A stretch of 64,000 nucleotides of DNA from Spirometra erinaceieuropaei (taxonomy: Eukaryota > Platyhelminthes > Cestoda > Diphyllobothriidea > Diphyllobothriidae): NCBI GenBank assembly GCA_902702965.1, contig CACRXP010000148.1, positions 972,786 to 1,036,785 of the forward strand, written 5' to 3'. Position numbers and translations under genes: made by a program. A model generated the notes under the pieces. The model had not been told where the DNA came from. It saw only the letters and a list, made by a program, of their open reading frames with translations, and did no database searches. Shown in pieces: positions 33,129 through 44,960 of the stretch. Numbering within the stretch: the stretch's first letter is position 1; each line of letters opens with the position of its first letter.

Positions 33129-33365
33129 TATTAAAATATGCAAGACCATCAAAAATCAGTGTAACAAATGCAGGCTAATTAAGAAGGCAATTTTCACCAA
33201 GAGTGGTTTTTGCAGGAGGACAAAAAGAGATGCATTAAAAAGTCGACATCTCGGCGAGTCCGAAATACTATAGGATCATGTCGCACGATAATCAATGTGA
33301 CAAACCCACCTAGGTGATTCTTCCTAATCGAAAACGCATTTCAGAAATTCGCTCAACATTTCGTT
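33129..33365. mobile_element. foldback MITE, right remainder of the split copy
   Basis: It continues the arm interrupted at 31215: TGCAAGACCATCAAAAATCA, GGCAATTTTCACC, AGTCCGAAATACTATAGG, and CCTAATCGAAAACGCATTTC near the terminus. The last bases (CGTTACGCAATTTACC) are diverged, so the exact end and target duplication are lost. Confidence 0.8.
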
Positions 33366-34606
33366 ACGCAATTTACCCCTTCATCCTTCTGAGGTCGGTG
33401 TAAAAAAAGGCGGGATCAGGCGCGACTGGGTGCCGTTGCGCGAACCTGCATCTAGGCCTGCCACACACATCCCCATGTATAACTACTTGTGAGCTCAGGT
33501 CTACAGTGGGCTATTGCGTGCATAGTTAATTCACTCTTAATTAGCGTGCTTGATTACGATTGTTTTAGAAAAAGACACATTGAGAATGACCACAGTATGC
33601 GCCGTTTAGTGGTGCTACATTGTCCAGGTACCTTTACGTAGGAGTGGGTATCGTTGCTGAGTGGAAAGCAAATGCCTGGAGTTTTTTTAAACAACATCTG
33701 CCTCAGTGCAGGGGCCTTCGTTCATTAGAATTCTCTTGCTAAAATTGTTCTTTACACATACCAGCATTTCAAATGAAGGCTTTTCAGTGGCACAAAGAAA
33801 GAGACATTGAACTCAACGCGTCTCTTTCTGACTGGAGTTAGTAACTGGAAGTACTGATCTGTCCAGCAAATGAACCTCTGAGTTGAGCAATAGTTTCCCA
33901 TGTGTTCGAGAGAGTAAAAGAAGCCTAACTGAACGTTATTTTTACGTCCACTCCATGACTCTATCGTTACATATAGCCGCATTACAACAAAGCGTCATTG
34001 TTTCCACTGCTGCTGGCTACCTAAAATAACAATATGTCCTTGAAATATTTCCTACAAAGCGTGGTTGGCGTCAAAAGATTCGACCTACAGTTAGTTGAAG
34101 AAAGATTTTTCCCAGTATTTAGTAAAAACATGCATACATGCAGAATTTATTGGTACCAACATATTTCGTGGTAGTTAATCAAGTGCAACACGTTGCCGCA
34201 TGACACATATAACGAATAATTAACATGCAACAATTTGAATTTGCCGAGAAGATCAATTCAAAACAGCCAGGTCAGTATTTAATGCACACAGACTTAACAG
34301 TGCGAATGACAACTTAAAAAGATAATTTTAGAACGAAAAAGGGGGAAGTTAATATACAAATGAGGGTGTGTAAATGAAAGTACTGGGGGTTACCAGGGTA
34401 AGTATGAAGTTGATTACGTGGTCTAGCCGTTTGGAAATGTCGCGTTTTTTTCAATCGTACGTAGGTTGCTTCTGAGGAATGCAATTTCCGAGTTAATCGC
34501 GTCTGAAAGTATGTTTTGGAGGTCAACTTAACGACCGCTGTCAAGGGCGTGCTTCGTAAAAGAAGAACGAAGAATTCTGTTTTCTTGCTTTGAAAGCCAT
34601 TTACGC
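33366..34606. other. no recognisable feature
   Basis: No gene or repeat copy was recognised between the split foldback element and the assembly gap. Confidence 0.4.
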
Positions 34607-34689
34607 NNNNNNNNNNNNNNNNNNNNNNNNNNNNNNNNNNNNNNNNNNNNNNNNNNNNNNNNNNNNNNNNNNNNNNNNNNNNNNNNNNN
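34607..34689. other. assembly gap of 83 N
   Basis: Run of N. It begins, in the minus-strand reading, exactly where the Penelope protein would enter its GIY-YIG domain (after SGVV). Loss or collapse of repetitive endonuclease sequence at the gap is likely, and its true length is unknown. Confidence 0.99.
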
Positions 34690-35780
34690 AGACTACGCCC
34701 GACTGTTCACCTGCGTCCAGCCGATCCTTCATTTTCATGATCCTGCTACGCATGGTGGCCGCCGGATGATGAGCGATGCCCACGCCTAGCTCTGACGCGA
34801 TGCGTTCTGTAGCCTCGGACACATTCTTTATGTACGGTAGGGAGTGCCAAATTGTTGGTGTCTCTCTTCCGTTTAACCGGCGTGGGTGTGCGCGTATGCA
34901 GCGACTGATAAAGCTATTTGGGTAGCTGTTCTTTGTTAATTGGTCCCGGAGATACCGTAGTTCTTGCATCCTTCCTTCGGGCTCGCTACAGTGCGTTTTT
35001 ACCCGGTCGAAAAGCGCCCTCACACAGCCCCGTTTGTGCACCAATGGGTGGTTGCTATGATAGTTGAGGACCTGGGTTGTATTGGTCGCCTTTCTGTACA
35101 CTGTAGTGCTGAGTTCACCGTCCAGAGTGCGCGTGACGAGCACGTCCAGGTAGGGTAGTTTTTCGTCCTCCTCGTCTTCTCTTGTAAACTGAATGTCGGT
35201 GAATATGCTGTTAAGAAGGTCTTGGAAACCCGATAGCTTGTCCTTTTCAATAATGACGAATGTATCGTCCACGTATCGGCGCCAAAACGCAGGTTTGTAA
35301 TGGCTGAAAGCAACCTTTTCCAGCTCTTGTAGGACCAATTCCGCAACTAGGCTGGATATTGGGGAACCCATGGGTGTTCCTTTGATTTGTTCGTATGTTC
35401 TGCCATCGAAGGTGAAAAAGGTTCGTTGACAGAATGTAAAGAGCTGCATTAGGTGCTGGATCTTTAGCGGCCCTGTCGTTTCGTTGTACTTTTCTTCGAG
35501 GCGTTTGCGTAGCACGTCGCGCGCCAAGTCTGGTGGGATGGACGTGAAAAGTGAGACAACGTCGAAGGATACCATGATTTGGTCGGGTTGAATAGTTTTC
35601 ACCCGAATGTCGGCAAGGAATTTGGAGGCCGAATTAACGGACGTCACAGAGCCCTCTCGGAGAAAATTGAGCTTTCGGGACATCCATTTGGCTAAATTGT
35701 ATGTGGAGCTGCCTTTCAGGGCCACGATTGGCCGCAGAGGAACGTTGGGTTTGTGTATTTTTGGTAGTCCGAGTTCGAAA
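34690..35780 (-). pseudogene. Penelope-like reverse transcriptase, nearly intact
   Basis: A minus-strand frame of about 345 codons before the gap. In order it has GLPKIHKPNVPLRPIVA just upstream of the first Met, motif A in MVSFDVVSLF (Asp55 counted from the Met at 35725), motif B KGTPMGSPIS (115-124), motif C YVDD (151-154), and the conserved LPYIKNVSEA region before the GIY-YIG domain. These identify a Penelope-like RT, which copies RNA at the chromosomal target. The frame is uninterrupted to the gap, but upstream it meets a stop at about 35775 (TGA), so the N-terminal part is broken or missing. A foldback element begins 108 bp beyond. The endonuclease is hidden by the gap. Confidence 0.88.
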
Positions 35781-35887
35781 GCTCAGGCAAATAAACTTAC
35801 TGTCCCAGTGATCGTGTCTTCGCCTTCTTATAAATTTTGGCATTTACAGTCATTATTTCTCGAGCCACACCAATTGCAGTGGATATA

Positions 35888-36847
35888 CAGTGCGTGACTG
35901 ATCTCATGAAATGTTGACCGAAGTTATGAAATGCGTTCTCGATTAGGAGGGATTGATAAGGTGGCGTTGCAATATTAATTATCACGTAGCATAATCTTAC
36001 AGTATTTCGGACTCTCCATGATGTCGGCCGTTGGACGCATCACATTTCGGTCTCTTGCATAAACGACGCTCGGTAAAAAATGGTCAATTAATTAGCGTGC
36101 ATTTTTCGAATTGATTTTTGATGATCTTATAAATTCAAATATATTTTATAGAAAACACGCATAAAATATGTTTTTTACCGGTTTGGCAGAAAATCGCATT
36201 GTCTTTACATTTCATATCTACAGAAGGCGTATATTTAGTTTTTAAAAAAGTTTCGCAATCCTCGAACAATTTTGAACCTGGTCTGCTATTGCATTAGCGC
36301 TTAGCGATTACCTTGTACAAGGTGCATGCTTTCTGCGTAAGGAGAATCATACACTCCTTTATACCTTTAAGATATTGCTATATAGAGTTTATAACATTTT
36401 GTAATGGATGCGGGCTATGTTGCACATTTCGTAAGGAACATTATTAAACTGTCGTGTGCGATGCTGTATACAGCATCTCGCGGTCTTAATAATCCCCTAA
36501 TTAGAAACTTAGTTAGAACCGAAAGATAAACTTCCCAAGGGTATACAATGTGAAGACAAGGCGATGTTCTACCAAACCGGCAAAAGAAAGCATATTTTAT
36601 GCGTGTTTTCTATAAAATATATTTGAATTTATAAGATCATCAAAAACCGATTGGAAAGATGCACGCTAATTAATTAGCCATTTTCTGCCGAGCGTCGTTT
36701 CTGCAGGAGGTCTGAAAGAAGTGCCTTCAAATCCGATATCCTGGCGGATCCGAAAGTAACTTTTACAGCGCCTCCTTATTAATCCTTCCAAATCGAAAAC
36801 GCATTTCATAATTTCAGCCAACATTTCATGGGATCGGTCGCGCACTG
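35888..36847. mobile_element. foldback MITE, subfamily A
   Basis: 960 bp, CAGTGCGTGACTGATCTCAT to ATGGGATCGGTCGCGCACTG, with TA at both flanks. Arm landmarks are GAAATGCGTTCTCGATTAGG, AAAAAATGGTCAATTAATTA and TTTTTGATGATCTTATAAAT. The loop is in the orientation with TCGAACAATTTTGAACCTGG first, opposite to the 5.9 kb copy. Confidence 0.88.
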
Positions 36848-39800
36848 TAGGTGCCTTTTGCTTTTTCCTGTGAAAATAACCTGACCATAGAAAATAAGTA
36901 AGACAGATGTGTCAACATATAAACTACTTAAGCCGGGATATGTTTGCGCCAAGATCCTGGCATTTGACCTTAAACGTCTGCCCGCGTTGACTGGACATGG
37001 GAGAATGTGGTTAAGTCCTCAAGTATAACCACATCTGTGGCTAATCAGATTGGGTGGTGGGGAATTGTGCGCAAAGCCCCTACGCTTGCGTGCCTTCTTG
37101 CAGAATGTGAAACTGGGTAAACCATGGTCGTGTCACAACCACTGCCGTCAGCATTGCTAACAAATGCAATGGGACTTAATGGTTCTCCTGGAGTAGAAGT
37201 GGGGTGGGGGGGGACGGGGGTGGTGCTTCGTTCTCTCCTCGAACAACGCCGACCCCTTCTGAAGGGGATGATGACTGGACGTTGGCCAACACTCGGTCTA
37301 GTTTCAGACTTCGTCCCTGAAGGGAGGATTTTACGCACCAACGGGCAACGCGTAGCAAGATCCGCTAACATGACAGAGAAGAGGCGATTACGTGGACAAT
37401 GGTAAGGACAGGTTGAATAGAAGGAAAGATGAGGAAAAATCGGCAAGCGAGCACATATGAGCCGAGGCAGGAGAGAAATGCAGAGACGTAACTAGACAAG
37501 AGAGGCTATAGGTGGGTAGTTCACGGGAAATGAATGAAGAAGTAGGCAACAAAAAGGGAATTCTGGGCCACAAAGGCGTCTACTTACAGTACGCTCTGGA
37601 ACTTGTGAAACCTTAGACCATGCGTTTACTCGTTTTTGAATGAAAAGCTTAACAGAGATGGGAAGAGATCTGACTTATAATCAATTTCGGCATGTTAACC
37701 TACTGGCCATTGGATGACAACCTTCCCGCCAACTATGAAAATAATGGCAGGAAAAATCTGCGTAGGCAGAACCTTTCCTATGGATTTTCTATAACTTCAT
37801 GAGTTCACTTCTTCTTGAAAAGCGATGAATGACCATACAATTCACAGACAACTTAGGGAAATTATGCGTCTCGGACGACATGAGTCACTGAACGTCTTAA
37901 AGTTTCCAGTTTATATTCAAGGACGTTCTTTGGAGTAAATTTTACACAGAGTCTGCCAATGTCCATGGGTAGTGAAATTTGTTGCTGAATCTGTAGTGGT
38001 AACTGATTAAGTGGATGATACAAGTCTACGTGAAGAGCAATTCAAACTTTAGAAACATTTCCAGGATTATGATTTTCGTAATAACAAAGTGTACTTTTGT
38101 CTTCAAACCTCAACTTTTAAAGGGCAATATTCCCAAAATTAGCATAAAAAAGGAAAGCTTCTGAGCACCAACTGGATTTGCACAGGCGTTAAAATCGGAG
38201 GAGAGATAGACACGTGATTTAGGTAATCATATTCTGCCGAAGATGGTTAGTATCAATGATCGGAAAGCTGGTCCCGACTCTGTCTGAGATTTGGTGCGTG
38301 CTTTCTTCGTGGCATGCTTAGCAATTATTTCTAATAAATGAAAGTCGTCATCTTTGTGTTTGTTATGGCAACATCGTCAAACGTAACGCCCTTTTTCACA
38401 CTTTCCTACGTAATTGCGGAGTTGGGGTTAATTACCGTGTCTCCCACGTTTTGATATCTACTCAAAAATCCAGTCTGCAGTATTATTCAAAGACTAGAAA
38501 CTGGTTAGCCAACAGATAGCATGGTTATTTAACTTGAGACGTAGACTCAAATAACTTGTCCCGATCGATGAATCTATGTCAAACTTTCAGCTGTACATGT
38601 AATTCGAGTGCGTTCCTGTTGGCTTTTCATTGCAATTGTTCGTAATTTTTGCTTAACTGTGCTTTTTTGTTATTATATTACGAAGTTAAACATAGTATTT
38701 GACGAAATAAATCCAAAAGTTGTTTTCATAAAGGATCATTAGTATGAAACACTATCTTCTGACAAATTGCCACATTTTCATGATTTGAGGCCCCCCCTAA
38801 ACTTATTCTTGTCATCAAAATGACATTATTCAGGAAAAACACACAGTTTTATCAAAAAATGAGGAAAGTGGGACCAAAAAGATGTACACTTACTGGAAAT
38901 ATATCTTTGCAAACTATAGCAGCTAAAGATATGAAATATGTTTAATTCAAAATGTCTTAAAAATCAAATACCTTCTGAAGAAAAACCCGCGCTATTATAG
39001 GTTGTGTCAGGCCTTAATAAAATTTAAACGTTCGGTGACGTCTCTCTTACTTCTCCCCATGTTAATCGAATGATTTCGCATTCTTCGAATAAATAAAGAA
39101 CATTTGATTATCAGAATGGTTTGGAAAATGCGGAAAACACGGAATTTAAAAACTAAGCTATTCAGCACTTTGCAAGCTGCCAGTTCTAAAGATGTTAATT
39201 TCCTAAGCAAGTACTCATGGTCCTTTCTCAAATAATCTCGTCAATAAATAATTCTATTGCAATATTTAGTTAAGCAGAATAAATGAGGATCACCCAAATG
39301 TGCATTTTTCTAAGAAATATTATCGAGATTTATTGAAATACGGTCAATAAGTATACGTAAATTGCTCTACACAAAGCCAGTCTGACATTATTTACCATGT
39401 TGATTCTGCTTTATTAGCAGTCTCTTTTCGAAGCAAGAATCCTAATTTTCTTCCATTTCCAATAATTTCGGCGGATTATGTGCTGTTTTTTGTAATTTAT
39501 TTTTAAGAGCAACCTTTTGAAGAGTTCTGCCATAACCACCAACATAAAAACGATGATTTCGCAGACAGAAGAGAAATAAAAACTTTCGACTTGAACGGCG
39601 GGAAATAACTTCACTGCTAATTTGGGGGGATCCCAGATTTGACATTTGAGTTTACCGCCAACTGAGTTACCAGACATCTGGACATAAAAATAAGCAGATC
39701 AGTTGTGGAGACAGATTGCGCAGCATGCGTCTCGAAGGCTTCTCCTACAGCAGCCAACCCATTCCTCACACAGCAAGCCCTGTTTTCCTTCAGCCAGTGG

Positions 39801-39868
39801 AATATGGCTCAACCCTCATAAACTGCAAATAGCGCGCAAATGGCGTGAGCTTGAGACGGAAGAGGTCT
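36848..39868. other. about 3 kb without an assignable gene
   Basis: 37.1-37.45 kb is GC-richer and has overlapping open frames on both strands with no recognisable motifs. 38.7-39.7 kb is AT-rich, with minus-strand fragments such as MGRSKRDVTERL that faintly recall the start of a mariner transposase, but no catalytic motif or terminal repeats can be seen. I leave it unassigned. Confidence 0.4.
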
Positions 39869-41785
39869 CTAGTGAGCGACTGATCTCATAAAATGTAAGC
39901 CAAATTGCGAAAATCATTTTCGATTAAGAAAGACTGTATAAGTTGGACTGTTATATTACTTGTTAAGTGGCATAATCTCATAATATTTGGTACTTGTCTA
40001 AACGTTAGCTTTTGAATGCATTTCTTTGTTGCCTCTTGGTAAGCTGTCATTGGCAAAAAGTGACTACCTAAATAGGCTCGTTTTCGCATTGATATTCGAT
40101 ATGCTTATAAATTTAAATATGTTTTGCAGAAACAATGCACAAAATATGCTCCCCCTTACTCATCTGGTTGCAAATCTCGTCGTCTCTACACTTTATACCT
40201 GACGAAGGAACATATTTAAGTCTTGAAAAAGCTTCTTAATTCTCGAACAAATTTGAGCCAGACCAACCGTTCCATCAGCGTTCAATGGCTTCCGTCTACA
40301 ATTTGGACATAAAGTGGGCTAACTCCTGAAATGTCAACTGAAATTCCGAAATTTGTTTTTGTTTTGAAAAGATTAATTAAGTAGTGTTGTAAAACTTGTT
40401 AATCTGCGACAAAATTCTATAATATTTCAGTTACCCCAAAATGCCGGCTTCCAAGTTAACTTCCTTCCGGCTGGATGCAAAAAGCCTACTTTGTGAAAAA
40501 TGACTAATTGTGTAGCACATCTCTTTCTCATTGATTTTTGATGCATTTCAAAGTCTAGTTATATTCTATGGGAAACATAAAATATTCATTCTTTCGCTCA
40601 TTTGGTAGATAGATACGACTTCTTCTGATTTTATACTCAAATGAGGGACATAATTCGGTTTTTAAAAACTTCTTATTGTGAGACTTTTTAATACAGTGAA
40701 TTGGCCATTCATTAAACGCCATGTCTGTGCATTTACCACTGTGGATTATAAAGGTAACCATATGGATCAAATCTAATGCTCCATGTGATGAACCTCATAA
40801 AGTCTCCTTTTAATACCATTAAGAAATGTGTGGTTTTCCGTACGCGGAATATGCTTGACTTGTAGTTTGGAAAAACTGACTGCAAGTGTGATGGCAGAGC
40901 GGATTTAAAATTACTCGGGAATTGAAAAAGTTTTTAAAAACCGAATAATACCATTCCTTCGAGTATAAAATTGGAAGAAAACGTAATTCTCCACCGAATG
41001 ACCGGGAAAATAAATATTTTTATGCATGCTTTCAATGAAATATATTTGGGCTTTTAGGGGCATCGAAAATAAATGAAAAAAATGCATGCTACATAAGTAT
41101 TTGATTTTTACAGTGCGTCGTCCTTGCATGTTGCCGGCATTCTAAGGAAACCGAAGTATTACAGAATTATACTGCAAAATGATTAGTTTTACAACCCTAA
41201 TTAATTATTCTTTTCGAAAAGAGAATGTATTTTGGAATTCGGGTTGACATTTCATGAGTTAATTCACCTATTGTATGCTGTCCGCATAAGATAAATCCTA
41301 TATTCGTCTATGCTTTTAGAGAGATAGCATGTACAGTTGACAAAATTCTGCAATAGATTCGGAATGCGTCCTGTCCTTTATAAGGAGCACTTATAGGAGG
41401 ACAAGTACGCGTAAAAAGCTTGTAATTAAAAACTTCTTTTAACACCATACATACTCTGTATTCGAGTATACAACTTGAAGAAGACGTGATTTACCACCAA
41501 ATGAGTAAAAGAATGCATATGTTATGCATGTTTTCTATGAAAATCATTTGGATTTAAAAGGACACCAAAATCAATGTGAAGGATGCGTGCTTATTAGGTA
41601 GTATTTTTTTTACCGAGTGCAGTCATTATAGGAGGTTGAAAGTTCATCAAAAAGCCAACATCAAAGCTAGTCGAAAATATTATAGGATTATGCTGTTGAT
41701 AATTAATGTTACATTCCCAGTGGAGCAGCCCTTCTTAATCAAAAGCGAATTTCGACCAAGACTTCATGAGATCAGTCACTCGGTG
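39869..41785. mobile_element. foldback MITE, subfamily A, split by another foldback MITE
   Basis: The left part (39869-40309) starts AGTGAGCGACTGATCTCATA. The right part (41274-41785) ends TTCATGAGATCAGTCACTCG. The left part ends in loop sequence (CCAACCGTTCCATCAGCGTTC) and the right part resumes in the same loop (TTCTGCAATAGATTCGG), so a subfamily B element inserted into the loop of an older subfamily A element. The ends are more diverged than in single copies. Confidence 0.8.
40312..41273 (+). mobile_element. foldback MITE, subfamily B, nested
   Basis: About 962 bp lying wholly inside the element at 39869-41785. The start AAGTGGGCTAACTCCTGAAA follows TA, and the end ATGAGTTAATTCACCTATTG precedes TA. 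Arm landmarks are AAAAATGACTAATTGTGTAG and GATTTTTGATGCATTTCAAA. The loop has GAGACTTTTTAATACAGTG first, so it has the same orientation as 16951-17942. Confidence 0.85.
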
Positions 41786-42155
41786 TACCTCTCGGACGAA
41801 GATAAAAAGCCAAAGGTATAAGACTGGAATTATTCTCGTGTTGTTAAACTGTGGAAAGCCCAAGTCAGAGTGACTTTCCCGATCCCAGGTGCTGGAAGGC
41901 CTGTCATTTGTGCCCTGTTGAAGTGGTCATGAGAACGTTGGGTCATGCACTCCATCACTTGAACCATAGGCTCACGCCTTTCCGGTCACCCTGGAGAATA
42001 TTCGGTCGTGTTGGAGTGACGCTAGCCAAAGTGTCATTAGTGAGGGATAGAATATATGCGACTCTGGACTGCTTCTGAGTTCCAGTCAAGAGCCCTCGCA
42101 GGCGGTTGCATCTAGGGGAGTAATCAGTGATCGATGAGTGTTAAGAACAAAGGGA
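41786..42155. other. no clear feature
   Basis: A sequence near 42085-42105 (CCCTCGCAGGCGGTTGCATC) faintly resembles the flank after the SINE at 47.48 kb (CCTCGCAAGCAGTCGCAC). No SINE head was seen. Confidence 0.3.
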
Positions 42156-42159
42156 GAGA

Positions 42160-43460
42160 AAATTAAAATGACCAGTCGAACTGATTTGGGATTTTCGGAA
42201 GCGCCACCGCAGAGGGTCATTTGTTGCGTTGAGCCAAACAGAGATCATCAGGCGCTTCAGTGCGTCTGTCGTCCACATAGCCATATATAGCTCCGAAACA
42301 TAAAAATGGTGGCTACTCCGTAGTCCCCACCATCTTCCAATATGCCCTGACTGCGCAGTTAATTTGAAAGTCTGCTGCACATGAAACATGACGCACTTTT
42401 GTCCGAAGACGGCCTTCAGCATTAAAAGTCGCGTTCAGACCTCAAGCGCCCACGATTATTGACCTGCAGATGAAATACGAGGGGGTACTTTCATGCCGAA
42501 TATTCAATCTCTAAAGTGTTTTCGTGGCCGGCGTCGGTGCTTTCGTCACGGCCTACTTCGACTTCGAGGAGAACGTCAAGCTGATCACAAGTTTAACAAG
42601 AAGTTATTTTTTTGAAGGATTTTATGGGTGACATTCTTAATTGTAACCACAAAACAGCGTTTCCATCTTTTGGCTGGTGATTATATAGTGAAACCAACTG
42701 CGTACCTTCGTTGAAAACAAGTTTCTCGACACAATTCGCTGTTAATAGAGGGAATGTGTTTGAAAAAAAGTGTCTAAAAGCATACCCTACCTGATAAGCT
42801 CGCTTTAGGCCGATAGAGACTAACATAGAAGCTCTCCGAAAGCAGGACGATCAGATATGGTTATGCAGCTGCCCATAAGGTAAACAAACCTCAGCCGCAT
42901 GTAATAAGAGACCGGTGTTAGAAGGGGTTTTTACAGGTGGAGCCAGGGAACGCAAAGACGACGTGGTCAAGAAAGTTTATGCAAAAGAAAGGCTGTTGGG
43001 GATGTGCGGTTGTACTTTGAGTGGTTGAGAAATAGTTTCTAACTCCTCACCCTAACCCCTAACTCTAACCTCTAACAATGACCCCAACAGTATTGCGTCC
43101 AATAGGTGCGGCTACATAACTATATCTTACCTTCAGGAGGGCACATATTTTAAATATAAAACTAGATTTTCTAAAAACATGGAAGTGAGTTTTGAGAACC
43201 ACGATTATGTGCGCAAACCAGAGATTACATGGAGTCGTAAGACGAAATCCCGCAAGCCTATCTCCTTTCTCCTTTGTCCCACTTGTCGGAAAAAATGATC
43301 AGCCCACACGCCGCAAAAGGTAGCCTACGGTTGGGGTCTAACCCCGGAATCGGCTGAGTCGCAAAAAGCAAACTTCGATATTGCCATGGGCAAAATTGGA
43401 CTCCGCACAGTGCAGTGACAGACCTCAGACTCAGGTCAGGCAGCGCGCCAATTAATTCCT
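42160..43460 (+). repeat. telomere-like dispersed family C, copy 2
   Basis: Ordered matches to copy 1 are CTGCGCAGTTAATTTGAAAG at about 42354, TTTTGAGAACCACG at about 43191 with GTCGTAAG, and CAGGTCAGGC at 43433. It matches copy 3 through GTTGTACTTTGAGTGGTTGAGAAATAG at 43010, the CCCTAA-rich block, and AACAGTATTGCGTCCAATAG at 43087. No coding sequence is conserved among the copies. Confidence 0.6.
43037..43085 (+). repeat. degenerate telomere-like CCCTAA block
   Basis: Short run of variant units (CACCCTAACCCCTAACTC, then TAACCTCTAAC). It lies inside dispersed family C and is bordered by the same sequences as the block at 54.69 kb. Confidence 0.6.
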
Positions 43461-44410
43461 CCCCCAGTTCATGTGCCTGGTACATTTGAGGGCAAGATTG
43501 GCTCATAGCTTCGTCCGCACCTCCTCGCCCCTACACCTCCCCCAGAAAAGTCTACCAGTTGCGCTGAGACAAAAAGTGGACTGTGGTCAGTCTCCATGTG
43601 TCCCAGCTTACTGCTGTATGTGGGTGCAAGACACTAACACGGACAGAGTCTCTTATGCTATGCCAGGCATTGCGACAGGTCTCAGCACTGGAAAGTGGGG
43701 GAGAGGAGTGGGAGATGAAGTGTGCTGAACTTCTCTCATGCGGTGGTAGGTGAAAGAACTCGTGGATTAACAAGACTTCGGACCACCGGTTTAGGAGCAG
43801 AACACGGGGATAAACGTTCGAACTATTGTCCTGCTTTTCTTCTGTTTACGGATCACACAGCGTGAAGATACTAGAAATGATTAGACAGTAAGTACGGCCG
43901 AAATATGAAAATGGGATGGTTAATTGGTGGGAAAGTCGAACGCGAGTATCATAAGTGGCCTTGCGCTAAATTCCAGACAGGATACCTTTTTCCATAATCT
44001 AACTTCAGCCCCATACCCAATTCCGATTCTCCTCACCTTAATATTAACCCTTACCCCAATTTCTCCTGAAAGTTATCACGGGGCACGTGTAATAGGAATC
44101 CTTATTCCTCGTGACCCACGAATGGGAAGTTCACATGATGCGATAATAACCTAAAGTCACCCGTATTGTTGGTACTCCGGAGGCCAACAGTAGGTGGCCT
44201 AATCCCCGAAGTGCGCGTGAAATAACGAAAATGTTTAAGTTGTCGGAAGGCGGCTCAGCCGCATCCAGCAAAACTCACGGTTAATAATAAAAGATCTCCA
44301 GGCAGACACATAAGAAGTGTCGAAACTAAAATTGAATTGGCTGGAAATATAAATTTTTTTAGGAAAGCGGAAATACCAAAATCGCAAAAATTTATGAAGG
44401 GACCGGTTCC
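43461..44410. other. no recognisable feature
   Basis: A GC-richer stretch at 43.5-43.75 kb has overlapping frames on both strands without motifs. At 44187 a CAGTAGGTGGCCTAATCC sequence resembles a foldback terminus, but no arm follows. Confidence 0.4.
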
Positions 44411-44960
44411 ATACAGTGCTAACGGAGATTCGAAAACGCGTTTTTGAGTAGGAAAGATTACATCAGTGAGGTTGTAATCCCAACTATAATGCGGCATGAT
44501 CCCCTGCTATTTCGGACATTCCAGGACGTTAGCCTTTGATTCTACATATTTCCGGTCGCCCAAGAAAATCGCATACTGTAAAATGACTACTCAGTGTGCA
44601 TTCATGCATTTTACAAATTTACAAATTTAAATATACATTAAAAACAAACTTCTTCAAGTTGTATTCTCAAGGATTTTAAGGCAGTTTTTCGATTCCCACA
44701 TACTTTTGAGCCAGGTCAGCATTTGTTTTTGCATTTAAGATTTTCATTCTACGAATTTTTTACCATTCATGTAAAGGAAATAATGAGTTCCTCATGTAAT
44801 TAAAAGGGTAGCATATACGGCTCATATGTTTTTGTAATGTGTGCCGATTATGTTGCATACTTAATGAGGAGCATTTATAAACAGGTAAACACGATGGCAT
44901 TCGAATAGGCACCTCACAATCATAAAACTCTCATAATAAAGACTCCATGTACTCACATTT
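44411..44960. mobile_element. foldback MITE, decayed left portion
   Basis: From CAGTGCTAACGGAGATTCGA it keeps AAACGCGTTTTTGAGTAGG, ATAATGCGGCATGATCCC, GTAAAATGACTACTCAG and TTTTGAGCCAGGTCAGCATT in the expected order. The loop is partly recognisable. The opposite arm is not convincing, although TTACATTTCATGGGTAG near 45560 might be a remnant. Confidence 0.55.

Noticed and set aside
37045..37446. 133-codon minus-strand frame, proline-rich
   Set aside because: Considered as another gypsy pol tail, but PPYDGPF, VSVDRL and the SGR-V-P-R motif are all absent, and a + strand frame of similar length overlaps it.
38700..39677. Possible old mariner-type transposase fragments on the minus strand
   Set aside because: A few residues (MGRSKRDVTERL) recall a transposase start, but no catalytic motif, terminal repeats or colinear order could be shown.
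44187..44230. Foldback MITE terminus
   Set aside because: CAGTAGGTGGCCTAATCC looks like an end, but the following arm sequence is missing and no partner end could be placed.
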